Assembly: GCF_013608025.1 (NCBI RefSeq)
Contig: NZ_VDLV01000041.1
Coordinates: forward strand, 38,963-102,962
Source of the DNA: Pseudomonas brassicacearum subsp. neoaurantiaca
GTDB taxonomy: Bacteria; Pseudomonadota; Gammaproteobacteria; Pseudomonadales; Pseudomonadaceae
Reading direction: 5' to 3'
DNA length: 64,000 nucleotides
Shown here: positions 7,370-14,833 of the stretch, piece after piece
Layout: every line of letters begins with the position of its first letter
How positions within the stretch are numbered: position 1 is the first letter of the stretch
Notes under the pieces: generated by a model
Database searches by the model: none
The model's input: the letters and a program-made list of their open reading frames with translations, nothing else
Told to the model about the DNA's origin: nothing
Made by a program: the position numbers and the translations under genes

Positions 7370-8725
7370 TCAGCCAACCCAACCAATCGCTGTCTTGGGT
7401 ATCACTTCCGACTCGTCGAGCTTGGAGGCAAACATACTCACCGCCTCCAGCGCATCGGTAGTCCCGGCCCTGATCTGGACGATGACCGATCCCGCCTGGT
7501 CTGCCAGGGTAACGCCGCGCAGCGCGCCCTCGTGGGTCACGCTCATGCTGGCCACCGCATCGCGGGTCTCGGAGAGGATCATGCCGATCATCTCGGCGAT
7601 TTCCGAGGTCGAGCGGCTAGTGCGCCCGGCCAGTTGCCGGACTTCATCGGCCACCACTGCAAAACCCCTACCCTGGTCGCCCGCCCGCGCCGCCTCGATG
7701 GCGGCGTTGAGCGCCAGCAGGTTGGTCTGGTCGGCGATGCCGCGGATGGTATTGACGATGGCGGTGATCTCTTCCGAACGCGCGCCGAGTTGCCCGACCA
7801 GGCGCGCGGAGGCGCCGATGTTTTCGGCAATCTGGCGCATTTCCTTGGCGGTTTGCTGGATTACCTGGGCGCCCTGTTCGGCGACGCGTTCCGTCTCCGA
7901 AGAAATATGGTACGCACGGGAAGCACCACGTGAATCCTCTTCGAATTTCTCTACCCGTTCGGTGATGTCACTGGCGAACTTGACGACCTTGCTCAGTTTG
8001 CCTTCGGCGTCGTAGACCGGGTTATAGCTGGCCTCCAACCAAACTACCTTGCCGTGTTTGCCGAGGCGTTTGAATTGACCGCTGAAGAACTCGCCGGCAT
8101 TGAGACGCCGCCAGAAGTCGTTGTATTCCGAACTGTTGACCAGGCTCGCTTCGCAAAACAGTCGGTGATGCTTGCCTTTGATCTCCGCCAGCGAGTAATT
8201 CATCGTCCGCAGGAAGTTTTCATTAGCGGTGATGATGTTGCCGCCCAAATCAAACTCGATCACCGCCATGGCCCGATCCAGAGCCGCCAGCCGGCCACGA
8301 ATTTCCGCATCGCTGGCCACCCGAGCGGTGACGTCCAGTGCGTACTTGACCACTTTCACGACCTTGCCCTGCTCATCCAGGACGGGGTTGTAACTGGCCT
8401 CCAGCCAGACATGACGGCCTTGGCCGCTGATCCGCTGGAACGTTCCGGAAACGAATTGACCGGCACGCAGCCGGTCCCAGAACTCACGGTATTCGGCACT
8501 GCCGACTAACGCAGGGGCACAGAAATTGCGGTGGGACAAGCCCGCCAATTGATCTTCGCGATAACCCATGGTGTTGAGAAAGTTCTGGTTGGCCCGAAGC
8601 ACTTTTCCATCCGGGCTGAACTCGATCACGGCCATGGACCGCTCCAACGCACCGACCAATCCTTTATAACTTGCCAAGTCGGCCGTCCTGGCCGTCAGTT
8701 CATTTTTTAGTGTTGTGTTAAACAT
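7370..8725 (-). CDS. BdlA-like PAS-PAS methyl-accepting chemotaxis protein (biofilm dispersion type)
   Basis: 451 residues with no membrane segment. Two PAS domains (about residues 25-140 and 147-262) are near copies of each other: each has the FSPDG/FDLGG start, a WLEASYNPV core and a KVVKYA/KVVKFASD end. The C-terminal half is a short MCP signalling domain with the hairpin tip EQTNLLALNAAIEAARAG-like segment (here DQTNLLALNAAIEAARAGDQ). This is the architecture of BdlA of P. aeruginosa, a soluble receptor that controls biofilm dispersion through cyclic-di-GMP; the family match is from memory. The ligand, perhaps haem or flavin, is not determinable. It is divergent from the yghU-type gene; 8726-9025 between them is AT-rich promoter DNA without a gene. 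Confidence 0.85.
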   Translation of the reverse strand: MFNTTLKNELTARTADLASYKGLVGALERSMAVIEFSPDGKVLRANQNFLNTMGYREDQLAGLSHRNFCAPALVGSAEYREFWDRLRAGQFVSGTFQRISGQGRHVWLEASYNPVLDEQGKVVKVVKYALDVTARVASDAEIRGRLAALDRAMAVIEFDLGGNIITANENFLRTMNYSLAEIKGKHHRLFCEASLVNSSEYNDFWRRLNAGEFFSGQFKRLGKHGKVVWLEASYNPVYDAEGKLSKVVKFASDITERVEKFEEDSRGASRAYHISSETERVAEQGAQVIQQTAKEMRQIAENIGASARLVGQLGARSEEITAIVNTIRGIADQTNLLALNAAIEAARAGDQGRGFAVVADEVRQLAGRTSRSTSEIAEMIGMILSETRDAVASMSVTHEGALRGVTLADQAGSVIVQIRAGTTDALEAVSMFASKLDESEVIPKTAIGWVG

Positions 8726-9025
8726 GACGTACCCTCGACGAACCCAGGAAATTCACCGGACCTCAGATGGCTATCGGCGAATAATCCAAGGGCTGAACCG
8801 GTTCGAAGGAATTATCTTTTGACGTCAACAAAGCCTATATCCATATATTTAAGGAATTATCGCCAAAGGAAATATAACGACTGTGGTTTAGCCTGTAATT
8901 GCCACTGCCCTTGTCTGCCTGACAGAGCGCCCATAGATTAGAGTCCATGCCTCGACGCGAGCCATGGCGCACCTGTGCCATGGCGTCGCCCCAGGATCAA
9001 TGCATTCAACGATAAGGTACGTTTC

Positions 9026-9865
9026 ATGAGCCAAGCGTCTTACGTTCCGCCCAAAGTCTGGAAACACGAGGCCCCTTCGGGTGGCCAGTTCGCCAGCATC
9101 AACCGGCCTGTCGCCGGGCCAACCCATGAAAAGCCATTGCCGGTGGGCAAGCACCCGCTGCAGCTCTATTCATTGGCAACGCCCAATGGCGTGAAAATCA
9201 CGATCATGCTCGAAGAGTTGCTGGCCCTCGGGCACGCTGGTGCGGAATACGACGCCTGGCTGATTCGCATCGGCGAAGGCGACCAGTTCTCCAGCGGCTT
9301 TGTCGAGGTCAATCCGAACTCCAAGATCCCGGCCCTGCTGGACCGCAGCGTCGAGCCGCCGCTCCGTGTGTTCGAGTCCGGTTCGATCCTGCTGTATCTC
9401 GCGGAAAAATTCGCCGCGTTGCTGCCCAGCGATCCGGCCGGCCGTACTGAAACCCTCAACTGGCTGTTCTGGCAGATGGGCTCGGCGCCTTACCTGGGCG
9501 GCGGTTTTGGCCACTTCTACGCCTACGCGCCAGAAAAAATGGAATACCCGATCAACCGCTTCACCATGGAAGCCAAGCGCCAACTGGATGTGCTGGACCG
9601 TCGCCTGGCTGAAAACCGCTACCTGGCCGGCGACCAGTACACCATTGCCGATATCGCGGTCTGGCCGTGGTACGGCCAACTGGTGCGGAACAACGTGTAC
9701 TCGGCGGCCGAGTTCCTGTCGGCCCACGAATACACCCACGTGCAACGCTGGGCCGAGGAAATCGCCAATCGGCCTGCGGTCAAGCGAGGGCAACGTGTCA
9801 ACCGGACCTGGGGCGATGAGGCGAGCCAAGTGCCGGAGCGGCATCAGGCGGAGGATCTGGAGTAG
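9026..9865 (+). CDS. yghU: Glutathione-dependent disulfide-bond oxidoreductase YghU
   Basis: 279 residues of the YghU/Nu-class glutathione transferase-like family. The N-terminal extension VPPKVWKHEAPSGGQFASINRP is diagnostic. It is followed by a thioredoxin fold (LQLYSLATPNGVKITIMLEE, then NPNSKIPALLD and ESGSILLYLAE) and a helical domain with YTIADIAVWPWYG. Family members bind two glutathione molecules and have disulfide reductase and organic hydroperoxidase activity. The ATG at 9026 matches the family start; an open extension of 17 codons upstream does not. It ends convergently with the ABC ATPase gene, with a small inverted repeat (GATGAC...GTCATC) in the 39-bp gap. Confidence 0.92.
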   Translation: MSQASYVPPKVWKHEAPSGGQFASINRPVAGPTHEKPLPVGKHPLQLYSLATPNGVKITIMLEELLALGHAGAEYDAWLIRIGEGDQFSSGFVEVNPNSKIPALLDRSVEPPLRVFESGSILLYLAEKFAALLPSDPAGRTETLNWLFWQMGSAPYLGGGFGHFYAYAPEKMEYPINRFTMEAKRQLDVLDRRLAENRYLAGDQYTIADIAVWPWYGQLVRNNVYSAAEFLSAHEYTHVQRWAEEIANRPAVKRGQRVNRTWGDEASQVPERHQAEDLE

Positions 9866-9904
9866 CGATGACCTGACGCGTCGTCATCGGCTACCCCAAC
9901 TGTT

Positions 9905-10666
9905 TCACTTCAAGCCATTGGAGAGGAATTGCTGCAGGCGCTCGCTGCGCGGCTTGTCGAGGATCTCGGCCCCGCCCTGCTCCTCGACGTGGCCTTGGTG
10001 GAGAAACAGCAACTGGCTCGATACCTTGCGGGCGAAGCTCATTTCATGCGTCACCATGATCATGGTCCGACCTTCCTCCGCGAGTCCCTGGATGACCTTG
10101 AGCACCTCTCCCACCAACTCGGGATCCAGCGCCGAGGTCGGCTCGTCGAAGAGCATGACTTCGGGCTCCATTGCCAGCGCCCGGGCAATGGCGACCCGCT
10201 GCTGCTGGCCACCCGACAGAAAGGCTGGAAACTGCTCGGCCACACGCACCGGCAGCCCGACCTTATCCAGGTAATGCCTGGCCCGCTCCTCCGCTTCTTT
10301 CTTACCGACACCCAACACCCGTCGCGGCGCAAGGCTGATGTTGTCGAGCACCGTCATGTGCCCCCACAGATTGAAATGCTGGAACACCATCGCCAAGCGC
10401 GTGCGCAGGCGCTGCAACTCACTGGCATCGGCCACGCGCAGCCCCAGATGATCCTTGACCATGCGAATCGGCTGGCCGTCCAGGCTCATGGCGCCATCGT
10501 TGGGGGTTTCGAGAAAATTGATACAGCGCAGGAAGGTACTTTTACCGGAGCCGCTGGCGCCGATCAGGCTGATGACATCGCCGGTACTGGCTTTGAGCGA
10601 CACGCCCTTGAGCACTTCGTGGTTGCCGTAGCTTTTATGCAGGTCTTCAACGGTCAATTTGTACAT
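9905..10666 (-). CDS. Basic/polar amino-acid ABC transporter, ATP-binding subunit
   Basis: 253 residues of the HisP/GlnQ family. Visible motifs are Walker A (GASGSGKST, about residues 37-45), the Q loop, the signature LSGGQQQR, Walker B (VMLFDEPTSALD) and the switch His (MVTHEM). It hydrolyses ATP on the cytoplasmic face to power import. The ATG at 10666 matches homologue starts; the frame is open a further 24 codons upstream. It is the last gene of an operon ordered binding protein, permease, permease, ATPase, the histidine/lysine-arginine-ornithine type. Location beside a gamma-lyase and a guanidinium exporter suggests an arginine-like substrate such as canavanine. Confidence 0.92.
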   Translation of the reverse strand: MYKLTVEDLHKSYGNHEVLKGVSLKASTGDVISLIGASGSGKSTFLRCINFLETPNDGAMSLDGQPIRMVKDHLGLRVADASELQRLRTRLAMVFQHFNLWGHMTVLDNISLAPRRVLGVGKKEAEERARHYLDKVGLPVRVAEQFPAFLSGGQQQRVAIARALAMEPEVMLFDEPTSALDPELVGEVLKVIQGLAEEGRTMIMVTHEMSFARKVSSQLLFLHQGHVEEQGGAEILDKPRSERLQQFLSNGLK

Positions 10667-10721
10667 GTCGCAATCTTCTTCTTTAAGCGGATCGGGATGG
10701 GCAAGGTTCGGGCAGGCGCGG

Positions 10722-11432
10722 CTAATGAGCCGGGCCAAGGAAAGCCAGCCAGCGGCGCTCGGCGAGGCGGAACAGGCCGACGAGTGCGAACGTCACCGCC
10801 AGGTAGATCAGCGCTGCGATGCCAAACGATTGGAAGGTCAGGAAGGTCGCAGAGTTGGCGTCCCGGGCCACTTTCAAGATGTCCGGTACCGTCGCGGTGA
10901 AGGCCACCGTCGTGGAATGCAGCATCAGGATGACTTCATTGCTGTAGTACGGCAGCGAACGGCGCAGCGCGGAAGGCATGATCACGAAGGCGTAAAGCCT
11001 CCAACCGGACAGGCCATAGGCTTTGGCCGCCTCGACTTCTCCGTGGGCCATGCTGCGAATGGCTCCGGCGAAAATCTCCGTGGTGTAGGCGCAGGTGTTA
11101 AGGGCAAACGCCAGGATGGTGCAGTTCATCGCATCGCGAAAGAACGCATCCAACAACGGCTGCGCCCGTACCGCCGCCAGGCTGTAGATGCCGGTGTAAC
11201 AGATCAACAGTTGGATATAGAGCGGCGTCCCGCGAAACAGATACGTGTAGAACTGCACCGGCCAACGCACCAGGCCACGGGACGAAACCCGGGCAATGGA
11301 CAACGGGATCGACACGATGAACCCCACGAGAAGGGAGGCGCTGAGCAGCCACAGTGTCATCGCCAGGCCTGTGATCTGCTGCCCATCGCTGTAGAAAAAC
11401 GGCTCCCCGTACATCTTCAGAAGTTCGATCAT
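10722..11432 (-). CDS. Amino-acid ABC transporter permease (HisM type)
   Basis: 236 residues with about five hydrophobic spans, the HisM/ArtM family of inner-membrane permeases. The EAA loop that contacts the ATPase is present (EVEAAKAYGLSGWRLYAFVIMPSALRRSLP). The start ATG overlaps the TGA of the upstream permease gene in an ATGA arrangement, which supports the ATG at 11432 over a start six codons further up. It pairs with the other permease to form the membrane channel of the importer. Confidence 0.92.
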   Translation of the reverse strand: MIELLKMYGEPFFYSDGQQITGLAMTLWLLSASLLVGFIVSIPLSIARVSSRGLVRWPVQFYTYLFRGTPLYIQLLICYTGIYSLAAVRAQPLLDAFFRDAMNCTILAFALNTCAYTTEIFAGAIRSMAHGEVEAAKAYGLSGWRLYAFVIMPSALRRSLPYYSNEVILMLHSTTVAFTATVPDILKVARDANSATFLTFQSFGIAALIYLAVTFALVGLFRLAERRWLAFLGPAH

Positions 11433-12157
11433 CGCACGGCCTCCCGGCAACCCGTTGCGTAACGCCGTTCCAAGTGACGCAGGACAACGTTGGAAACGCT
11501 GGTGATCACCAGATAAGCCAACGCCGCGAGCACCAGGAAAAAGAACAGCTGATAGGTACTCTTGCCCGCGTCTTGGGCGGCCTTTACCAAGTCAGCCAGG
11601 CCGATGATCGAGACCAGCGCAGTGGCCTTGAGGATGACCATCCAGTTGTTGCCCAGCCCTGGCAGGGCAAAGCGCATCATTTGCGGAAAAACCACCAGGC
11701 GAAAGCGCTGTGCCCGGCTCAACCCATAAGCGGTGGCGGCTTCCAATTGCCCGCGGGGAACGGCGAGCATCGCGCCGCGAAAGGTCTCGGTGAAATAGGC
11801 GCCGTAGATGAATCCGAGGGTGAGAATCCCGGCCGCGAACGGGTTGATTTCGATGTACTCCCAACCCAGCGCGACCGTGATCATCGTCAGCCAGGTTTGC
11901 AGGCTGTAGAAAATCAACAGCATCAGCACCAGGTCCGGTACGCCGCGAATGAGCGTGGTGTAGAGCTGCGCCGGCATGCGAAGCCATTGCTTGCCGGAGA
12001 GCTTGGCGCTGGCCCCGGCAAGCCCCAGCAGCACGCTGAGCAGCAACGAAGCGACGGACAGTTTGACGGTCATCCAGGCACCGTTCAGCAACAGCGGCCC
12101 GAAGCCCTTGAGGCTGAACCCTGCGAGCCCCAGCGCGTTTGATAATGTGTCGATCAT
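11429..12157 (-). CDS. Amino-acid ABC transporter permease (HisQ type)
   Basis: 242 residues of the HisQ/ArtQ family, with five predicted membrane spans and the EAA loop QLEAATAYGLSRAQRFRLVVFPQMMRFALP. I start at the ATG at 12157, nine bases after a GAGG ribosome-binding site; a TTG three codons upstream would sit directly against it. It forms the permease heterodimer with the gene it overlaps by 4 bp. The binding protein gene begins just upstream on the same strand. Confidence 0.92.
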   Translation of the reverse strand: MIDTLSNALGLAGFSLKGFGPLLLNGAWMTVKLSVASLLLSVLLGLAGASAKLSGKQWLRMPAQLYTTLIRGVPDLVLMLLIFYSLQTWLTMITVALGWEYIEINPFAAGILTLGFIYGAYFTETFRGAMLAVPRGQLEAATAYGLSRAQRFRLVVFPQMMRFALPGLGNNWMVILKATALVSIIGLADLVKAAQDAGKSTYQLFFFLVLAALAYLVITSVSNVVLRHLERRYATGCREAVR

Positions 12158-12211
12158 TGTCAGCAACCTCAGGCGAAAAGACGCCCATCCCCGCGGACGA
12201 GCGTCGGAGGG

Positions 12212-12994
12212 TCATTTGCCGCTGTAGAGATTCAGATCGCCAAAATATTGCTTCTGGATCGAATCGTAGGTGCCATCGTCATGGAGCGCCTGGATGGCCT
12301 TGTTCAGCAAGACCTTCAACTCGGCGTTGCCCTTGGCAATGCCGATGGCGGTCTTGGCCGGCAGGTAGGGGCTGTCCACGGTGTTGCTGAGTTCATAACC
12401 GGCGCTTTGTGGCGACGCCATGAAACCCAGTTTCGCTTGCAGCGTGTCCTGGATGGAGGCGTCCAGGCGCCCCGCCACCAAGTCGTAATAAACCTGATCC
12501 TGATTCTGATAGGACTGGGTTTTCACACCCGCCTTCTCCAGGACGGATTTTGCGTAGGCTTCCTGGATGCTGCCCTGGAAATAACCGACGGTCTTGCCTT
12601 TGAGCGAAGCCACCTCCTCGCTCAGCCCAGAACCTTTCTTGAACACGTAGGAGGTTGGACCGGAAAAGAGTTCGTCAGAGAAATCGATGGCTTTTTCTCG
12701 GGTTGGGGTCACGGTCATGGACGACAGAATGCCATCGAACTTGCCGGCCTTCAGGCCTGGAATAAGACCGTCGAAATCGCTCTCGACCCAGACGCACTTG
12801 ACTTGCAGCCGGGCGCAAATGGCGTTGCCCAGGTCGATATCAAAGCCTTTGGGGCTGCCATCGGCCGCTTTGGATTCGAAGGGCGCGTAGTTGGCATCGA
12901 CACCAAAGCGCAGCGTCGTGTAGTCCTTGGCCGAGGCCACGCCCACAGATAAAGGTAAGAGCATGACCATGCACAACTTTCTTAACGAAATCAT
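12212..12994 (-). CDS. Basic amino-acid ABC transporter substrate-binding protein
   Basis: 260 residues with a Sec signal peptide (MISLRKLCMVMLLPLSVGVASA, cleavage before KDYTT) and the SBP_bac_3 fold of the ArgT/HisJ family. GVDANYAPFESKAADGSPKGFDIDLGNAIC and the FDGLIPGL and TREKAIDFSD segments are typical of lysine/arginine/ornithine-binding proteins. It captures the substrate in the periplasm and delivers it to the two permeases downstream. A putative Lrp-type double operator lies 107 bp upstream, the same distance as in front of the dehydrogenase/lyase operon. The specificity may be for canavanine or arginine; that is inference from context. Confidence 0.9.
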   Translation of the reverse strand: MISLRKLCMVMLLPLSVGVASAKDYTTLRFGVDANYAPFESKAADGSPKGFDIDLGNAICARLQVKCVWVESDFDGLIPGLKAGKFDGILSSMTVTPTREKAIDFSDELFSGPTSYVFKKGSGLSEEVASLKGKTVGYFQGSIQEAYAKSVLEKAGVKTQSYQNQDQVYYDLVAGRLDASIQDTLQAKLGFMASPQSAGYELSNTVDSPYLPAKTAIGIAKGNAELKVLLNKAIQALHDDGTYDSIQKQYFGDLNLYSGK

Positions 12995-13100
12995 AAGTAC
13001 TTCCCTAACTATTGTAATTGGATTAAGGGCAATCGATGTCTGGCGCTGTTATTCCACGAACACAACGACCTCGACTTAAACATTACCGGAGCGTCGTTAT

Positions 13101-13145
13101 TTTACGAATATGGCAAAGTGAACGATATTACGAGCAGACTGCTCG
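13101..13145. promoter_or_regulatory. Putative Lrp-type operator, copy 1 (importer operon)
   Basis: Two conserved blocks lie here: TTTACGAATATGGCAAA (13101-13117) and, after 13 bp, the perfect interrupted palindrome CGAGCAgacTGCTCG (13131-13145). The same arrangement recurs at 16399-16443 with identical spacing. It ends 107 bp from the binding-protein start codon, the position expected of an upstream activator site. The Lrp-family gene at 16470-16907 is the obvious candidate to bind it. Confidence 0.7.
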
Positions 13146-13149
13146 CCTT

Positions 13150-13467
13150 TCAGGCCGAGACCAACTTCATCATCAACAGACCACTGACAATCAACACCGC
13201 AGCCACGACACGCGCCAGGCTGGCCGGTTCGTCCAGGAAAACGATGCCGACCGCGAACGCTCCCACCGCGCCAATGCCGGTCCAGATGGTGTAGGCGGTG
13301 CCGAGCGGCAAGCTTTTCATCGAATAGGAAAGCAAGGCGAAACTGGCAACCACCGTTATCAGGGTAATCACCGTCGGGCCGACCCGAGTCAATCCATCGG
13401 ACTGTTTCATAGAAAAGGCCCAGACCACTTCAAGCAGTCCCGCGATTATTAAACTTAACCAAGCCAC
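13150..13467 (-). CDS. gdx: Guanidinium exporter Gdx (SugE-type SMR transporter)
   Basis: 105 residues, four membrane helices. It belongs to the Gdx branch of small multidrug resistance proteins rather than the Qac/EmrE branch, as shown by GLLEVVWAFSMK with Glu13 and Trp16, and by GTAYTIWTGIGAVG with Tyr59 and Trp62, which line the guanidinium site in characterised Gdx proteins. Family members exchange guanidinium ions for protons as antiparallel dimers. Here, next to a probable canavanine gamma-lyase, the substrate may be guanidine or hydroxyguanidine released from canavanine. No guanidine riboswitch hairpins (paired ACGR loops) are visible upstream, so control is likely through the local regulators. 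Confidence 0.88.
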   Translation of the reverse strand: MAWLSLIIAGLLEVVWAFSMKQSDGLTRVGPTVITLITVVASFALLSYSMKSLPLGTAYTIWTGIGAVGAFAVGIVFLDEPASLARVVAAVLIVSGLLMMKLVSA

Positions 13468-13550
13468 AATCCAACTCCGTTAAATATTCAGGCAATTATC
13501 CAGGGGCACTCAGAAGTAACTGAATGAGATAACTGCCAGCAATTTTGTTA

Positions 13551-13574
13551 AAAGAACCCCCGCTGGTACGGGGG
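13551..13574 (-). terminator. Rho-independent terminator after the gamma-lyase gene
   Basis: CCCCC (13557-13561) pairs with GGGGG (13570-13574) around an 8-nt loop, and the minus-strand transcript continues TTCTTTT. It lies about 46 bp past the lyase stop, separating that gene from gdx. The rest of 13468-13620 shows no gene and no recognisable riboswitch. Confidence 0.75.
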
Positions 13575-13620
13575 CAAAGACGGGTTGACCAAACCCTGTT
13601 GCGCGACCTGATTAACTAAC

Positions 13621-14823
13621 TTAGTTGAAGGTTTCATCCAACGCGGCGGTGATGTCGCTGATCAGATCTTCGGGATCTTCCAGACCAACCGAAAAGCGCA
13701 AATGACCGTACTGGCGAAACTCTTCTGGGTACTTGTCGAAACCACCCCGGCCCTCCGCGCCGACGTGCACGATCAGCGACTCATCATGCCCCAGCGATAC
13801 GGCTGACGTGATGATGCGCAGGTTCGAGACAAAGCGGTTTTGCATGTCCGGATCGCCTTTCACCGCAAACGCCATCATGGCGCCGTAGCCCTTGCCGGCG
13901 AACTGTCGGCGCGCCAATTCATGCTGGGGATGAGACGCCAGCCCGGGGTAATAGACGTAGGCGATGCGATCATCGGAATCAAGAAATTCAGCGACCTTCT
14001 CGGCGTTGCTCAGCAGCTGCTTCAAGCGTAGCGGCAGCGTGACCGAGCCGCGCATGATCATCCAGGCGTTGAACGGCGAAATCGTCGCGCCGAGGTCGAC
14101 CAGCGCATCGTTCTTGATCTTGTCGATCATCTGCTGGCTGCCGATGACCACGCCACCCATGGCATCGCCGTGGCCGTTGATGTACTTGGTCAACGAATGC
14201 ACGACGAAATCGACGCCCTGCTGGCTGGCGCGGAAGAATGGCGGCGGCGTGAAGGTCGCATCCACGCTGATCAACGCGCCATGGGCATGGGCGATGTCGG
14301 CCAGCGCTGCGATGTCCGCCACCTTGGTGGTCGGGTTGGCGATCACTTCGGTGTGGATCAGCCGGGTATTGGGCCGCAAGGCTTGGCGCACCGAATCCAG
14401 GTCGCCCACGTCGACGAACGTCGCTTCGATGCCGTAGCGCTCAGGCAGCAGTTCCGCAAAAAGCCGCCAAACCGCCTGATAGGTGATATCGCTGACGATG
14501 ACGTGATCACCGCTTTTCAGGAATGAGAAAAACACCGAATGCAACGCCGCTACGCCGGTGGCGAATACCACCGCCGCTTCGCAGCCTTCGAGTGCGGCGA
14601 GTTTTTTCTCCAGGCACACCTGGTTATGACCTTGGTTGCGCGTGTACACCAGCCCGTCCGGACTCGACCAGTCCATGGTGGCCGGGTCTTCAGGCAGCAG
14701 ATAAGAATTGGCCATCACCAGGGGCGTGCGAACCGCGCCACTGGTGGCGTCGGCAACGTTGCCGCCGTGCACCGCCAGGGTGGCGGCAGACAGCGAGGAC
14801 AGGTTCTTTTTATCAGGACGCAT
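13621..14823 (-). CDS. Cystathionine gamma-synthase-fold PLP enzyme, probable canavanine gamma-lyase
   Basis: 400 residues of the Cys/Met metabolism PLP family (fold type I). The PLP lysine is Lys213 in HSLTKYINGHGD, the pyridine-nitrogen Asp is Asp188 in SVDATFTPP, the stacking Tyr is Tyr115, and the phosphate-binding Tyr60/Arg62 pair is in YTRNQGHNQ. That last motif departs from the usual YSR-GNPT, as expected of a specialised branch. Canavanine gamma-lyases described from Pseudomonas split canavanine into homoserine and hydroxyguanidine and are encoded with a B3/4 editing protein, as here (from memory). The start at 14823 follows GAGGAAATACC; the gene trails the aldehyde dehydrogenase by 10 bp. 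Alternative: a methionine or homocysteine gamma-lyase-like enzyme. Confidence 0.75.
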   Translation of the reverse strand: MRPDKKNLSSLSAATLAVHGGNVADATSGAVRTPLVMANSYLLPEDPATMDWSSPDGLVYTRNQGHNQVCLEKKLAALEGCEAAVVFATGVAALHSVFFSFLKSGDHVIVSDITYQAVWRLFAELLPERYGIEATFVDVGDLDSVRQALRPNTRLIHTEVIANPTTKVADIAALADIAHAHGALISVDATFTPPPFFRASQQGVDFVVHSLTKYINGHGDAMGGVVIGSQQMIDKIKNDALVDLGATISPFNAWMIMRGSVTLPLRLKQLLSNAEKVAEFLDSDDRIAYVYYPGLASHPQHELARRQFAGKGYGAMMAFAVKGDPDMQNRFVSNLRIITSAVSLGHDESLIVHVGAEGRGGFDKYPEEFRQYGHLRFSVGLEDPEDLISDITAALDETFN

Positions 14824-14833
14824 CGGTATTTCC

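Noticed and set aside
13468..13620. A guanidine riboswitch in front of gdx
   Set aside because: Only an intrinsic terminator hairpin is visible; there are no paired ACGR-loop hairpins or ykkC-like core.
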